Origin: CAWCUZ01 sp963798795
GTDB lineage: Bacteria; Acidobacteriota; Vicinamibacteria; Vicinamibacterales; SCN-69-37
DNA: 64,000 bases
Assembly: GCA_963798795.1 (NCBI GenBank)
Contig: CAWCUZ010000001.1
Coordinates: forward strand, 1,612,001-1,676,000
Direction: 5' to 3'
Shown here: positions 16,120-25,152 of the stretch, piece by piece
How positions within the stretch are numbered: position 1 is the stretch's first letter
How the letters are laid out: each line of letters opens with the position of its first letter
The notes under the pieces: generated by a model
Databases searched by the model: none
What the model was told of the DNA's origin: nothing
Seen by the model: the letters and a program-made list of their open reading frames with translations, nothing else
Position numbers and translations under genes: made by a program

Positions 16120-16753
16120 TCAATGGCCGCGCTTGAGGGCGTAGTTCACGACGAGCTGCAGCGACCGGTTCTTGCCCGTGATGCTGCCGGCGATGTCGGG
16201 GTCGAGGACGTTCTTCAAACCCTGCTGGTACCGGAACTCGAGACCGAGCCGATCGTTCAGGTAGTAGCCCGAGCTGAAGACGACCCCCACATCGGAGCCA
16301 GTGGCCAGATCCGGTGTGTCCTGGGTGTCCCCGTCGACCGTATAGCGCTCCGCGAACTTGAGTCCGACGTACGCACCGCCGCCGGCATAGAAGCCTCGGC
16401 CGTCCTGGTCGAAGTGCGTGTACTGCGCCTCGCCGGAGAAGTCGACGTACTCTGAAGCCGTACTTGCCCGTGCCGTCGGGAAAGTCGAACTTGGCGCCGC
16501 GCGTCGAGGCCGTCACCCGCGCCAGCAGCCGGGTCGCGGCGCCCCAGTCGACGCCCATGAACCCGCTGCCGACCAGCCCGAGCCGAAACGCCGGCGCGGT
16601 CGACAAGTCCTCGCTGAACGAAACACTCGAGAGGTCGAGTCCGCCGCTCACGCCAAAGGTCGTGCCCCTATCCTGGGCCAGAGCCCTGCCGGGAGTGAGC
16701 ACCGGCAGCGTGAGAGCGGTCATGCCGAGCCAGAGAGCAAACCGATAGCGCAT
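16120..16753 (-). CDS. Small outer-membrane beta-barrel protein, one frameshift
   Basis: A signal peptide (LGMTALTLPVLTPGRALAQ) leads into FGVSGGLDLSSVSF and GLVGSGFMGVDWG, then GTGKYGF. At about 16455 the frame changes by one base and continues EYVDFSGEAQYTHFDQDGRGFYAGGG ... YYLNDRLGLEFRYQQGL ... SLQLVVNYALKRGH. Both parts together give an ~210-residue eight-strand-like barrel ending in a final beta strand. Because the two halves join perfectly and no stop or substitution is seen, the shift may be a sequencing error. Families of this type (OmpW/OmpA-like 'outer membrane beta-barrel') are structural or small-solute channels. Confidence 0.7.
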
Positions 16754-16860
16754 GGCGCACAGACTCCTTTGATGAATGTGCCCGAATCCGGTCGACGTGC
16801 TGTGCATGAAACTCCGGGTGAGCATGCCACAGGTGCGCCGCGCGGTGCCAGAGCATCCAA

Positions 16861-17298
16861 TCACGCAGGCGGGTGCGGTGTCTCGTTCAACACCAGCCAG
16901 TACAGCCCCAGTTGGCGCGTCGCCTCGAGGAACGCCCCGAAGTCCACCGGCTTGCGCACGTACGAGTTCGCGCCCAGCCGGTAGCCGTTGACGAGATCCA
17001 TCTCCTCGCGCGAGGAGGTCAGGATCACGACCGGCAGGAGCCGCGTCCGCTCGTCGGCGCGAATCCGGCGCAGCACCTCCAGCCCGTCCACCTTCGGCAG
17101 CTTGAGGTCCAGCAGCACGACGGCGGGCAGATCGTCGGGCGCCGCCGCGCTGCCGGTCGGGCCGAACAGCCGCTCGAGCGCCTCGGCGCCGTCGTGCGCC
17201 ACGTGCAGCTCGTTGTGGATGTTGTTCTTCTTGAACGCCCGCAGCGTCAGCGCCACGTCGTCCGGGTTGTCTTCGACGAGCAGGATGGTCTTGCGCAT
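16861..17298 (-). CDS. Single-domain response regulator (Rcp1/CheY-like)
   Basis: The 145-residue product is one receiver domain: acidic pair ED 9-10, phospho-acceptor Asp64 in LLDLKLPK, Thr/Ser at 94-95 and Lys116 in YVRKP. There is no output domain, so it relays phosphate or acts by protein contact. The FKKNNIHNELHVAHDGAEAL segment is typical of receivers that partner with bacteriophytochrome-like or PAS histidine kinases. Its ATG shares one base with the TGA of the kinase gene upstream, so it is last in a coupled three-gene unit. Confidence 0.92.
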   Translation of the reverse strand: MRKTILLVEDNPDDVALTLRAFKKNNIHNELHVAHDGAEALERLFGPTGSAAAPDDLPAVVLLDLKLPKVDGLEVLRRIRADERTRLLPVVILTSSREEMDLVNGYRLGANSYVRKPVDFGAFLEATRQLGLYWLVLNETPHPPA

Positions 17299-18939
17299 CA
17301 CGAGTCCTCCGCCGCGCCCGGCTCCAGGGTGAACGAGAACGTGGCGCCCTTCCCCACATCGCCCTCCGCCCGAATCCGGCCGCCGTGGCGGTGCACGATG
17401 CGCTGCACCGTGGCCAGGCCGACGCCGGTGCCCTCGAATTCGCGGTCCGTGTGCAGCCGCTGGAACGCGCCAAACAGCTTGTCGGCGTACCGCATGTCGA
17501 ACCCGGCGCCGTTGTCGCGCACGAAATACTCGCGCCCGCGGCTGCGCTCCGTCGCGCCGATCTCGATCGCCGGGTCGGCCGTCTTCCCGGTGTACTTCCA
17601 CGCGTTGTCGACGAGGTTCTGCAGCGCAATGCGCAACAGCCGCGGATCCGCGCGCGCCGGCAGGCGCTCGGCCACGCGAACCGTCACCACGCGTGCCGGG
17701 TCCCGCTGCCGCAGATCGTCCACGACGCCGGCGGCCAGTTCCGCCAGGTCGATCGCTTCGCGGCGCAGCTCCATGCGGCTGATGCGCGACAGGTTCAGCA
17801 GCTCGTCGATGAGGATGCCCATCCGCCTGGCCGCCGCGCGGACGCGCCGCAGGGCGTCGAGGCCCGCCTCGTCGAGCCGGTCGGCGGCGTCCTCCTCGAG
17901 CGCCTGGCTGAAGCCGTCGATCGCCCGCAGCGGCGCCCGGAGGTCGTGCGACACCGAGTAGCTGAACGCCTCCAGCTCCCGGTTGGCCGCCTCGAGCTGC
18001 TGGGTGCGGGCGCGGAGATCCGTGTTCAGCTCGTCGAGGTGGACGAGCGCCTCGCGCTGTTCCGTGATGTCGCGGGCCGTCGCATAAATGAGCCCCTCGG
18101 CCACGCGCGGCCGCGCATTCCAGAGGAGCCATCGGTAGGATCCGTCGCGGCACTGGTAGCGATTCTCGAAGGCCGCCGCCTCCTCTCCGCTGCTGAGCCC
18201 GGCCGTCGCCGCCTCGGTGCGGGCCCGGTCATCGGGATGTACCCACTCCATGAACGGCTTCGACTGGAGCTCGGCCCGCGTGAACCCCAGCGCGCTTTCC
18301 CACGCGGGATTCAGGCGCACGAAGTACCCGTCGAACCGCGCGAGACAGAACAGGTCGCGCGAGAGGTTGAAGAACGCGTCGAGCGACCGGCTCGTCTCCG
18401 CCACCTCGACCTGACGCGCGCGAAGCCGATCGGCCGCCTCGGCCAGGTGCGTCCCGAGAAGACCCATTTCATCCGACCCGCCAGGCGGGGGCGCGAGCGG
18501 CTCGCCGCGCGCGAGCCGATCCGCGTTCTCCGTCAGCACCAGCACCCGCCGCCGGAGGCCTCGTGACAGCACGACCGCCACCAGAATCCCGCCCGCCGTG
18601 CAGACGATCGAATCCGACGAGCAGGACGGCCAGCAGCCACCGTGAGTTGCGCCGGCTCAGCTCCGCGCGCGCGGCGACCAGCTCCGCCTGCCGGGCCGTA
18701 ATCGCCTCGGCGGTCGTCTGCGCGCGGGCGGCGGTCAGGGTTTCCGCGACGTCAGGGCGGATCTCGAGGCCCCGCGCGGCGGTATTGAGCGGCGCGTTCG
18801 GCCGCAGCACCGCCAGCCCCACAATCACCCAGAACAGCAGCAGGGGCGCGGCCGGCAGCAGGGCGACGACGAGCCCCTTGGTTCGCAGGGGCAGCGCGTC
18901 CCACCGCCAGCGCCGGCCCGCCCGCTCCTGCGCGGTCAT
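17298..18939 (-). CDS. Membrane sensor histidine kinase (HAMP-PAS-HisKA-HATPase), one frameshift
   Basis: The N-terminus (MTAQERAGRRWRWDALPLRT) leads to a first membrane span (VVALLPAAPLLLFWVIVGLAVL), a short helical periplasmic part and a second span (WLLAVLLVG). Near 18610 the frame must change by one base to continue SIVCTAGGILVAVVLSRGLRRR, a HAMP linker, a PAS domain (FNLSRDLFCLARFDGYFVRLNPAW ... YQCRDGSYRWLLWNAR), the HisKA box (FSYSVSHDLRAPLRAIDGF) and an HATPase domain (NLVDNAWKYTGK, DNGAGFDMRYADKLFGAFQRLH, GTGVGLATV). The ATG overlaps the previous stop (ATGA). The frameshift falls between two clean halves, so it may be an error. The lone receiver downstream is its likely partner. Confidence 0.85.
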
Positions 18940-20501
18940 CGCGGCCGCGGCGGCCGTGAAAGTGCGTCGCGCACCCGTACAATCAGCGTGTTGGGCGTGA
19001 ATGGCTTCAGGACGATGTCCGCGCTGTCCACCGGCGCCGTCGGTTCCGCCATGTCCCCGGTGAACCCCGACATGTACAGCACGCGGAGGTCCCGCCGCGA
19101 GGCCAGCAACCGCTCGCCCAGCTCCCGGCCGCTCATGCCCGGCATGACGATGTCGGTGAGCAGCAGGTGGATGGCGCCCTCGTGGCCGGTGGCCGTCTGC
19201 AGGGCGGCGTACGGACCCGACGCCGTGAGCACCTGATACCCGGCCTGGCCCAACACCCGTGCGGCGAGTTCCCGGAGGCTGGTCTCGTCCTCGACGACGA
19301 GCACCATTTCGCCGGCGGCACGGAGCGGTGCGCGCGTGGGCGCCGCTACCGCCGGCTCGTCGGCCTCCGTGCGCGGAAACAGCACCGTGAAAGTGGCGCC
19401 ACGACCCGGCGCGCTGTCGACCGCGATGACCCCGCTCGACTGCTCGACAATGCCGTAGACGGTCGACAGCCCGAGTCCCGTGCCCTTGCTCGCCGCTTTG
19501 GTCGTGAAGAAGGGCTCGAAGATCTTCCCATGCAGCTCGGGCCGAATGCCCTCTCCGGTGTCGCGCACCTGCAGCACCACGTAGTCGCCGGGGGACGCCG
19601 GCTCGCCGGGCGTCGAGCCGACGGTCCGGTTCGAGATCGTGATCGCCAGCATCCCGCCGTGCGGCATCGCGTCGCGCGCGTTCACCGCCAGGTTCATGAG
19701 AATCTGCACCATCTGCGTGCGGTCCGCCCTGATGGGCCACAGGCCGGGTTGGCCGCGCGTGTCGAGCACCACGTCTTCGCCAATCACCCGCCGCAGCAGC
19801 CGGACCGCGTCCTCCACGACCTCGCCGAGGTCGAGCACGACCGGGTCGAGCACCTGCTGCCGGCTGAAGGCGAGCAACTGCCGTGTGAGGTCGGCCGCTC
19901 GCATGCCCGCATGCTTGATCTCGGCCAGGTCCGCCCGCCGCGCATCGTCGGCGTCCAGTCCGGCGAGCACGAGGTCGGCGTACCCCAGAATCGCCGTCAG
20001 CAGGTTGTTGAAGTCGTGCGCGATCCCGCCGGCCAGCCGGCCGATCGCCTCGAGCTTCTGGACGTGCTGGAACTGCCGCTGCGCTTCGGCGAGCGCCGCG
20101 GCCGTGCGGCGCTGTTCGGCGCGCTGTTCCGCGTCGCGCAGCTCGCGCTCGATGACCGGCGCCAGCCGATCGAGCTTCGACTTCAGGACGAAGTCGCTCG
20201 CCCCGCTTCGCATCGCCTCGACCGCGTGCTCTTCCCCGAGCATGCCCGAGACGACCACGAACGGAAGGTCCGGCGACACACGCCGGACAATCCGCAGCGC
20301 CTCGGCCCCGTCGAACGTCGGCATGTTGTGATCGGAAATCACGATGTCCCACGACCCGGTGACGAGCGCCGCCTCGAGGTCGTCGGCGGTGTCGACCCGC
20401 CTCGGCCGCACCTCGAACCCGCGCCGCCGCAGCTCGCGCAGCAGCAGCTCCGCGTCCGCCTCGGAATCCTCGACGAGCAGGAGGCTCAGGGCTGAGGGCA
20501 T
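18936..20501 (-). CDS. Hybrid histidine kinase, REC-HisKA-HATPase-REC
   Basis: This soluble 521-residue protein has receiver 1 at 1-115 (Asp57 in WDIVISDHNMP; FVLKSKL holds the lysine). The dimerisation/phospho-acceptor domain carries H162 in LAGGIAHDFNNLLTAI. The ATPase domain has MNLAVNARDAMPHGG, DTGEGI, FEPFFTTK and GTGLGLSTVYGI. A C-terminal receiver follows (Asp450 in LLTDIVMPGMSG, Lys499 in LKPFTP). No sensor or membrane span is present, so input probably comes through receiver 1. It is first in the three-gene phosphorelay unit, and its stop overlaps the next start. Confidence 0.92.
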   Translation of the reverse strand: MPSALSLLLVEDSEADAELLLRELRRRGFEVRPRRVDTADDLEAALVTGSWDIVISDHNMPTFDGAEALRIVRRVSPDLPFVVVSGMLGEEHAVEAMRSGASDFVLKSKLDRLAPVIERELRDAEQRAEQRRTAAALAEAQRQFQHVQKLEAIGRLAGGIAHDFNNLLTAILGYADLVLAGLDADDARRADLAEIKHAGMRAADLTRQLLAFSRQQVLDPVVLDLGEVVEDAVRLLRRVIGEDVVLDTRGQPGLWPIRADRTQMVQILMNLAVNARDAMPHGGMLAITISNRTVGSTPGEPASPGDYVVLQVRDTGEGIRPELHGKIFEPFFTTKAASKGTGLGLSTVYGIVEQSSGVIAVDSAPGRGATFTVLFPRTEADEPAVAAPTRAPLRAAGEMVLVVEDETSLRELAARVLGQAGYQVLTASGPYAALQTATGHEGAIHLLLTDIVMPGMSGRELGERLLASRRDLRVLYMSGFTGDMAEPTAPVDSADIVLKPFTPNTLIVRVRDALSRPPRPR

Positions 20502-20646
20502 GTCGCTTCAGGCCCGGCGGCGAACCTGGATCGGGCCGGCCGTGACGCGGTTGTCCGTTCGAGTCCTGTCGAGTCGCACAGCAGGGGTCCGTTTCCACAG
20601 AGTGTTTCGTGGTGCGGGCCTGCCGACTTTAGGGCGACTGGGGGCT

Positions 20647-20680
20647 GGGGTCAGACCCTGCGAGCTTGGGGTCTGACCCC
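20647..20680. repeat. GGGGTCAGACC palindrome
   Basis: Perfect 11-bp arms (GGGGTCAGACC / GGTCTGACCCC) surround a 12-base loop. It lies 11 bases past the M23 gene stop and upstream of the phosphorelay unit, so it could terminate the former. Members of the same family are at 41731 and 46960. Confidence 0.9.
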
Positions 20681-20691
20681 CAAGCCCGCCC

Positions 20692-22095
20692 TCAGCGGCT
20701 GCCGGCGGATACCTGCTGGAGCTTCCTGATGATCCGATCCTGGATCCAGTGCGGGTCCCACCATTCGACCGGATTCACCATCTGTCCGTTGAGCAGCATC
20801 GTGAAGTGGAGGTGATCGCCGCCGGCGAGGCCCGTCATGCCGCTCCGGCCAATCTCCTGGTCCTTGTCGACCGCGTCGCCCGGGTGGACCGCGATCGTCG
20901 ACAGATGGGCATAGAGCGATTGCAGGCCCATGCCGTGGTCGATGATCACGCAGTTGCCGTAGATGCCCAGCTCGTCGGCATACACCACCGTGCCGCGGTT
21001 GGCCGCCACGACGTGCGCGTTGGCGACCGAGGCGAGGTCGAAGCCGAGATGCACCTGGTGGTCGACCTCGCGCCCCTGGTAGATGTAGGTCCGCCGGTCG
21101 GCGAACGCCGATTCGACCGCCGAGTTCGCGAACTGGTGGAACGGGACGCCGCGCCACAGCATGTCCGGTGAGGTCTTTGCCGCGAACGAGGCGATCTTCT
21201 CCGCGTTCTTGCGCCGGAGCTCGCTGTTGATCACCACGTACTGCTCGATGGTGCTGCCCTTCGGCGACACCTCGTTCGTGCCGGCGAGGATCGCCGGCAC
21301 CACCCGCTCGATGAACGCGTCGTCGAGCTGGATGCGGCTCTTCTTGAACTGTTTCGGGAACGTGCGGTGGTCAAAGTCCGCGGTGGCGCCGTTGCCCGCC
21401 TCGTCGCGGGCGTAGAGGCGGATCGGCGCGTCGACGTCCTGGTCGTAGAGCAGCGCGAAGAACGCCACCCGAACGGCCGGGTCGGCCACGTGCACGCCCT
21501 CGACGTCCACGCCCGCCGCCGGAAAGCCCGGGTATTCGTTGTCCCCGACCCGCACGCCGGACGCGACGTCATCCGGCGTCACGCGGTAGACGACCATTTC
21601 CGACCCGCCCTGATTGATGTAGTGGTGCGTGGACAGCACGATGATCCGCGGGCGCTCGAGCCGTACCCGCACGTCGCGGGCCGTCTGCGCGGTGACCGTG
21701 CGCACGCCCCAGGCCACCGGGCGCGACGCCGTGACGACGATCCGGGCCGCGCCGGACTTCAGACCGGGCACGGTGTCGCGGTCGATCGTCTGCTTGACGT
21801 GCAGCCGGTCGGGACCGTCGGCGCCGACCTCGGCGGGCGCGCTGCCATCCGCCACCGCGCCGCGCCGATCGATCGACAGCAGCGGCGTCCGCGTCCCGTC
21901 CTGCTCGAACGCGATTTGAAGCGACGAGACGCGGCCGCGTGGCGCCTGCACGACCACGTCGAGCGGCGTGGACGCGCCGACGAACCGTTCCGGTGTGACG
22001 ATCTGGATGGACGGGCCGGCCGCACGGCCGGCCGCGACGTAGAGACTTCCCGCGGCCACCGCGAGGACGACCAGCACGACGAGCGCCTTCCGCAT
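20692..22095 (-). CDS. Membrane-anchored or secreted M23 metallopeptidase
   Basis: The 467-residue protein begins with a hydrophobic signal or anchor (MRKALVVLVVLAVAAGSLYV). Residues 30-320 form a long beta-rich region with no recognised domain, including FDHRTFPKQFKKSRIQLDD. The C-terminal M23 domain has H349 and D353 (HLGFD), VIIDHGMGLQSLYAHL, and H428/H430 (HLHF), so all zinc ligands are present. The family cleaves peptidoglycan cross-links. The large N-terminal part sets it apart from the M23 protein at 3437, though both share the HGLGL/HGMGL block. It is transcribed towards the phosphorelay genes and is followed by a palindrome. Confidence 0.88.
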   Translation of the reverse strand: MRKALVVLVVLAVAAGSLYVAAGRAAGPSIQIVTPERFVGASTPLDVVVQAPRGRVSSLQIAFEQDGTRTPLLSIDRRGAVADGSAPAEVGADGPDRLHVKQTIDRDTVPGLKSGAARIVVTASRPVAWGVRTVTAQTARDVRVRLERPRIIVLSTHHYINQGGSEMVVYRVTPDDVASGVRVGDNEYPGFPAAGVDVEGVHVADPAVRVAFFALLYDQDVDAPIRLYARDEAGNGATADFDHRTFPKQFKKSRIQLDDAFIERVVPAILAGTNEVSPKGSTIEQYVVINSELRRKNAEKIASFAAKTSPDMLWRGVPFHQFANSAVESAFADRRTYIYQGREVDHQVHLGFDLASVANAHVVAANRGTVVYADELGIYGNCVIIDHGMGLQSLYAHLSTIAVHPGDAVDKDQEIGRSGMTGLAGGDHLHFTMLLNGQMVNPVEWWDPHWIQDRIIRKLQQVSAGSR

Positions 22096-22173
22096 GGCCC
22101 GATGATACAGAATCGAGGCGCGGAGCGTGCCCCGGCTCACACGGTCTACAATGCTTCTTTCCGAGGAGGTCCC

Positions 22174-22473
22174 ATGTTCCTGGTGCGAGACATCATGTAC
22201 TGCAAGCCCGGCAAGGCCCGGCCCATGGTCGAGAAGTTCCTCTCGCTCGCCAAGCTGAGCCACAAGATGGGGTTCGGCGCGATGCGGATCATGACCGACG
22301 TCAGCGCCGAGCGGTACTGGACCGTCGTGTCCGAAATGGAAGTCCCCAGCCTCGAGGAGTACGCCGAGACGTCACGCAAATCGATGGAAGACAAGGAATT
22401 CCAGCAGGCCATGCAGGGCTACCACGACCTGGTCGAGGGCGGACGGCGCGAGATCTACATGATCGAAAAATAG
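22174..22473 (+). CDS. Small dimeric alpha-beta barrel (ABM-like) protein
   Basis: The 99-residue protein (MFLVRDIMYCKPGKARPMVEKF ... MRIMTDVSAERYWTVVSEMEVPSLEEY) has the beta-alpha-beta outline of ferredoxin-like ABM/NIPSNAP-type proteins. Those act as small monooxygenases or heme- or lipid-binding proteins; no catalytic residue can be named here. A very strong ribosome site (GAGGAGGT) lies three bases before the ATG, suggesting high expression. It is divergent from the M23 gene and 113 bases ahead of a flavin-type oxidoreductase-like gene on the same strand. Confidence 0.7.
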   Translation: MFLVRDIMYCKPGKARPMVEKFLSLAKLSHKMGFGAMRIMTDVSAERYWTVVSEMEVPSLEEYAETSRKSMEDKEFQQAMQGYHDLVEGGRREIYMIEK

Positions 22474-22586
22474 CGGAGCGGGTCCGGCGGCCGGGGCGGC
22501 GACGGGAGCCTGTTATGATGTGCCCGCCTGAACTTGGCTCCTCCTGAGTATGTCCCGGCCGCAGACCAGCGGCATTGGAGTTCACG

Positions 22587-23117
22587 GTGGGTGTGACCGT
22601 CTCGAACCCGAAGTACTCCGCCACACGGCTGACCGACGTCGTCCGTCGCATCCTCGACGGCAACATGCTCTGCGCGATGGCCAGTTGTTCGGAGACGGGC
22701 GCACCGCACGTGATCACGGCGTTCTTCGCCTACGACGCCGACCTCAACCTCTACTCGCTGGGTCACCCCGATTCCCTCCACTGCCGCAGCCTTCTCACGC
22801 GGCCGGAGATGGCCGTGGCCGTCTATGACGGAAGGCAGCCGTGGGGGTTCGATCACTCGGGTCTTCAGCTCTTCGGCAAGGGCTACCCTGCCGAAGGCGG
22901 CCAGGAGCGGGCGGCGCGCGAGCACTATGCCGAACGCTTCCCGCTGTTCGTCGAGTTTTCCGAGAGACGCCTCACCGAGGGCGGACCCGCTCCGTCGTCC
23001 TCGTTCTTCCACCTTCGCTTCTATGTCTTCGAGCCGTCGAGCGCGAAGATCCTGGCCGAAACCGAATTCGGCGACGAAGTGGTCGTCAACGCGACGTTCG
23101 AACGCGGCCGGGGCTGA
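22587..23117 (+). CDS. Pyridoxamine 5'-phosphate oxidase-like (split-barrel FMN) protein
   Basis: The GTG start (VGVTVSNPKYSATRLTDVV) has GGAG seven bases upstream; a TTG four codons earlier is possible but poorly served. The 176-residue protein has the split-barrel pattern: LDGNMLCAMASCSETGAPHVITAFFAYDADLNLYSLGHPDSLHCRSL, where such proteins bind FMN or F420. VYDGRQPWGFDHSGLQLFGKG follows. The C-terminal third (FYVFEPSSAKILAETEFGDEVVV) is typical. It may be an oxidoreductase or a heme- or flavin-sequestering protein. It converges on the ABC ATPase gene 16 bases downstream. Confidence 0.65.
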   Translation: MGVTVSNPKYSATRLTDVVRRILDGNMLCAMASCSETGAPHVITAFFAYDADLNLYSLGHPDSLHCRSLLTRPEMAVAVYDGRQPWGFDHSGLQLFGKGYPAEGGQERAAREHYAERFPLFVEFSERRLTEGGPAPSSSFFHLRFYVFEPSSAKILAETEFGDEVVVNATFERGRG

Positions 23118-23133
23118 CGTCCGCGCCGCGACG

Positions 23134-23871
23134 TCAGGGCTCGGGCCGCTCCGCCACGCGCCCGTCGAACAGATAGATGTGGCGGTGCGCCATCGCGATG
23201 TAGCGCGGATCGTGGGTCGCCAGGCACACGGTCGCGCCGCCGGCCTGCAGCTCGCCGAGCATGGCCATCACGCTTTCCCCGCTGGCTGAATCCAGGTTGC
23301 CCGTCGGCTCGTCGGCCAGCACGATCGGCGGCTGCCCGGCGATCGCGCGCGCGATGGCGACGAGCTGCTGATGCCCGCCCGACAACTGCCCGGGACGCTG
23401 GCGCGCGCGCGCCGCCAGGCCCACCCGCTCGAGCGCGGCCATGACGCGCCGGCGCCGCTCGTCGGGCCCCGCGCCCCGCAGTGTCAGCGGATACTCGACG
23501 TTCTCGTAGACCGTCAGGTCGCCGATGAGATTGAAGCTCTGGAAGACGAGGCCGATGTCCACGTTGCGCACCCGCGCGCGCTCGCCCGGCGTCAGCGTTT
23601 CGACCGGGCGCCCACCGAGCCAGTAGCGGCCGGAGGTCGGCGTGTCGAGCAGCGCCAGGATCGACAGCAGCGTCGACTTGCCGCAGCCCGACGGGCCCGA
23701 CACCGAGACGTACTCGCCGCGGTCGATGTCGACCGTCACGTCGCGGAGCGCCACGGCGGGCTCGTCCGCGTCGCCCTCGAAGACCCGGCTGATGCCCTCG
23801 AGCCGGATGAGCGGCATGTCGACTGCCTTCTCGTCCTCGCGACCGTCGCTCTTCCGCTTCCACCAGCCCAT
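23134..23871 (-). CDS. ABC transporter ATPase, LolD/MacB type, without adjacent permease
   Basis: The 245-residue ATPase has Walker A GPSGCGKS at 59-66, Q-loop Gln111, signature LSGGHQQ at 163-169 (His in place of the usual Glu or Gln), Walker B IVLADE at 183-188 and the switch His in ATHDP. NLIGDLTVYENVEYPL is typical of the LolD/MacB branch, which drives mechanotransmission by FtsX-like permeases. The first 20 residues are a charged extension; an internal ATG (MPLIRLEGIS) could be the real start. No permease gene is adjacent, so it may serve the ADOP permeases encoded elsewhere in the window; that is inference. Confidence 0.88.
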   Translation of the reverse strand: MGWWKRKSDGREDEKAVDMPLIRLEGISRVFEGDADEPAVALRDVTVDIDRGEYVSVSGPSGCGKSTLLSILALLDTPTSGRYWLGGRPVETLTPGERARVRNVDIGLVFQSFNLIGDLTVYENVEYPLTLRGAGPDERRRRVMAALERVGLAARARQRPGQLSGGHQQLVAIARAIAGQPPIVLADEPTGNLDSASGESVMAMLGELQAGGATVCLATHDPRYIAMAHRHIYLFDGRVAERPEP

Positions 23872-24018
23872 ATGTGCCCCCGCTTGCATTTGACGGTCTG
23901 ACGGCCACCCGAGGTTCGCCGCCCGAACTGAGCCGGCTCTGTCCCTGCTCTTCAGGGACTGACCCGTCGGCCGGTTCGAAGCGATCGGATCCCCGTGGGG
24001 CAAGCCGCCGGAGTGGTC

Positions 24019-25152
24019 CTACAGCTGATCGCCCGGCGCAATCACCCTCTCCATCTGCCGCACCTGCAGCCTCCCGGCGACGTGCTTCATGAGCAGGCTG
24101 CGCAGGGCGACGGCCAGGGGGCTGGACCACTGCCCGATCGCGCCAACGCGGCGCGAGGCCCTGACGATCGAAGCCGTCCGCGCGCGGCGGCTGACCTCGT
24201 AGGCGCGCAGGGCTGCCGGCGTCGGCCCCTGTTCGACGATCATCCGCCCGAGCACGACGGCGTCCTCGAGCGCCTGACACCCGCCCTGGCCCAGATTCGG
24301 CGTCATCGGATGCGCGGCATCGCCGGCGAGCGTCACGCGCCCCGTCCCCCAGTCCCGGATCGGCGCCCGATCGTAGATGTCGTTCCGGAGCACGTGGTCC
24401 TCGGGTGTCGCGTCGATCAGCGCTTCGATGGGCGCGTGCCAGCCGCGAAACAGGCGCTGCAGCTCCCGCTTCTCGCCAGCCGACGCCCGGGCGCCCTCCG
24501 GCGCGTTCATCGTCGCGAACCAGTAGACCAGGCTGCCGGCCATCGGGATCTGTCCGAACCGCGCGCCGCGGCCCCAGGTTTCGCCCGGCTGAAGCAGGGA
24601 ATGCTCGAACGGCACGACCGCACGCCATGCCGTGTACCCGGCGTACCTTGCCGGCTGCGGTCCGTGGAGCTGCGCGCGCACGGCCGAGTGCAGGCCGTCG
24701 GCGCCGACGAGCAGCGTGCCGCGCTCATCCCGGCCGTTCTTGAAGCGGACGATGACCTCGGACCCGGCCTCCTCGAATCCGATGCACGCGTATCCCGTGT
24801 GGAGCCGCTCCGGGCCGACCGCGTCGCGCAGGGTGCTCTGCAGCGCGGCGCGATGGACGACGACGCAGAATTCGCCGAACCGGCGCTGGATCTCCGAGGC
24901 GTCCGCGGCGACGAGGATGCGGCCGTCCCAGGTCCGCAGCGCCGCGCCGGCGGCTGGAACGGCGCGCGCCCGCACGGCCGGTCCCAGATCCAGCGCGTCG
25001 AGCGCCCGAAGTGCGTTCAGCCAGAGCGACAGGCCCGCGCCGACCTCGGTGAGCTCGGAGGCCCGCTCGAAGACGGCGACCTCGTGTCCGGCGCGCCGCA
25101 GGGCGACCGCGGCCGCCAGACCGCCGATCCCGGCGCCGGCAACGAGGATCAC
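24019..25152 (-). CDS. FAD-dependent aromatic-ring-type monooxygenase
   Basis: The GTG start (VILVAGAGIGGLAAAVALRRAGHEVAVFERA) overlaps the stop of the upstream barrel gene (GTGA). The 377-residue protein is a class A flavoprotein monooxygenase: the Rossmann GAGIGG near residue 6, Arg in the mid-region VHRAALQSTL, LVGADGLHSAVR (the DG motif) and GDAAHPMTPNLGQGGCQALEDA, the second FAD motif. The family uses NAD(P)H to hydroxylate aromatic or polyketide substrates; which one is unknown. The coding region upstream runs into it in frame only because of a frameshift in the barrel gene; it is not a true fusion. Confidence 0.85.
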   Translation of the reverse strand: MILVAGAGIGGLAAAVALRRAGHEVAVFERASELTEVGAGLSLWLNALRALDALDLGPAVRARAVPAAGAALRTWDGRILVAADASEIQRRFGEFCVVVHRAALQSTLRDAVGPERLHTGYACIGFEEAGSEVIVRFKNGRDERGTLLVGADGLHSAVRAQLHGPQPARYAGYTAWRAVVPFEHSLLQPGETWGRGARFGQIPMAGSLVYWFATMNAPEGARASAGEKRELQRLFRGWHAPIEALIDATPEDHVLRNDIYDRAPIRDWGTGRVTLAGDAAHPMTPNLGQGGCQALEDAVVLGRMIVEQGPTPAALRAYEVSRRARTASIVRASRRVGAIGQWSSPLAVALRSLLMKHVAGRLQVRQMERVIAPGDQL

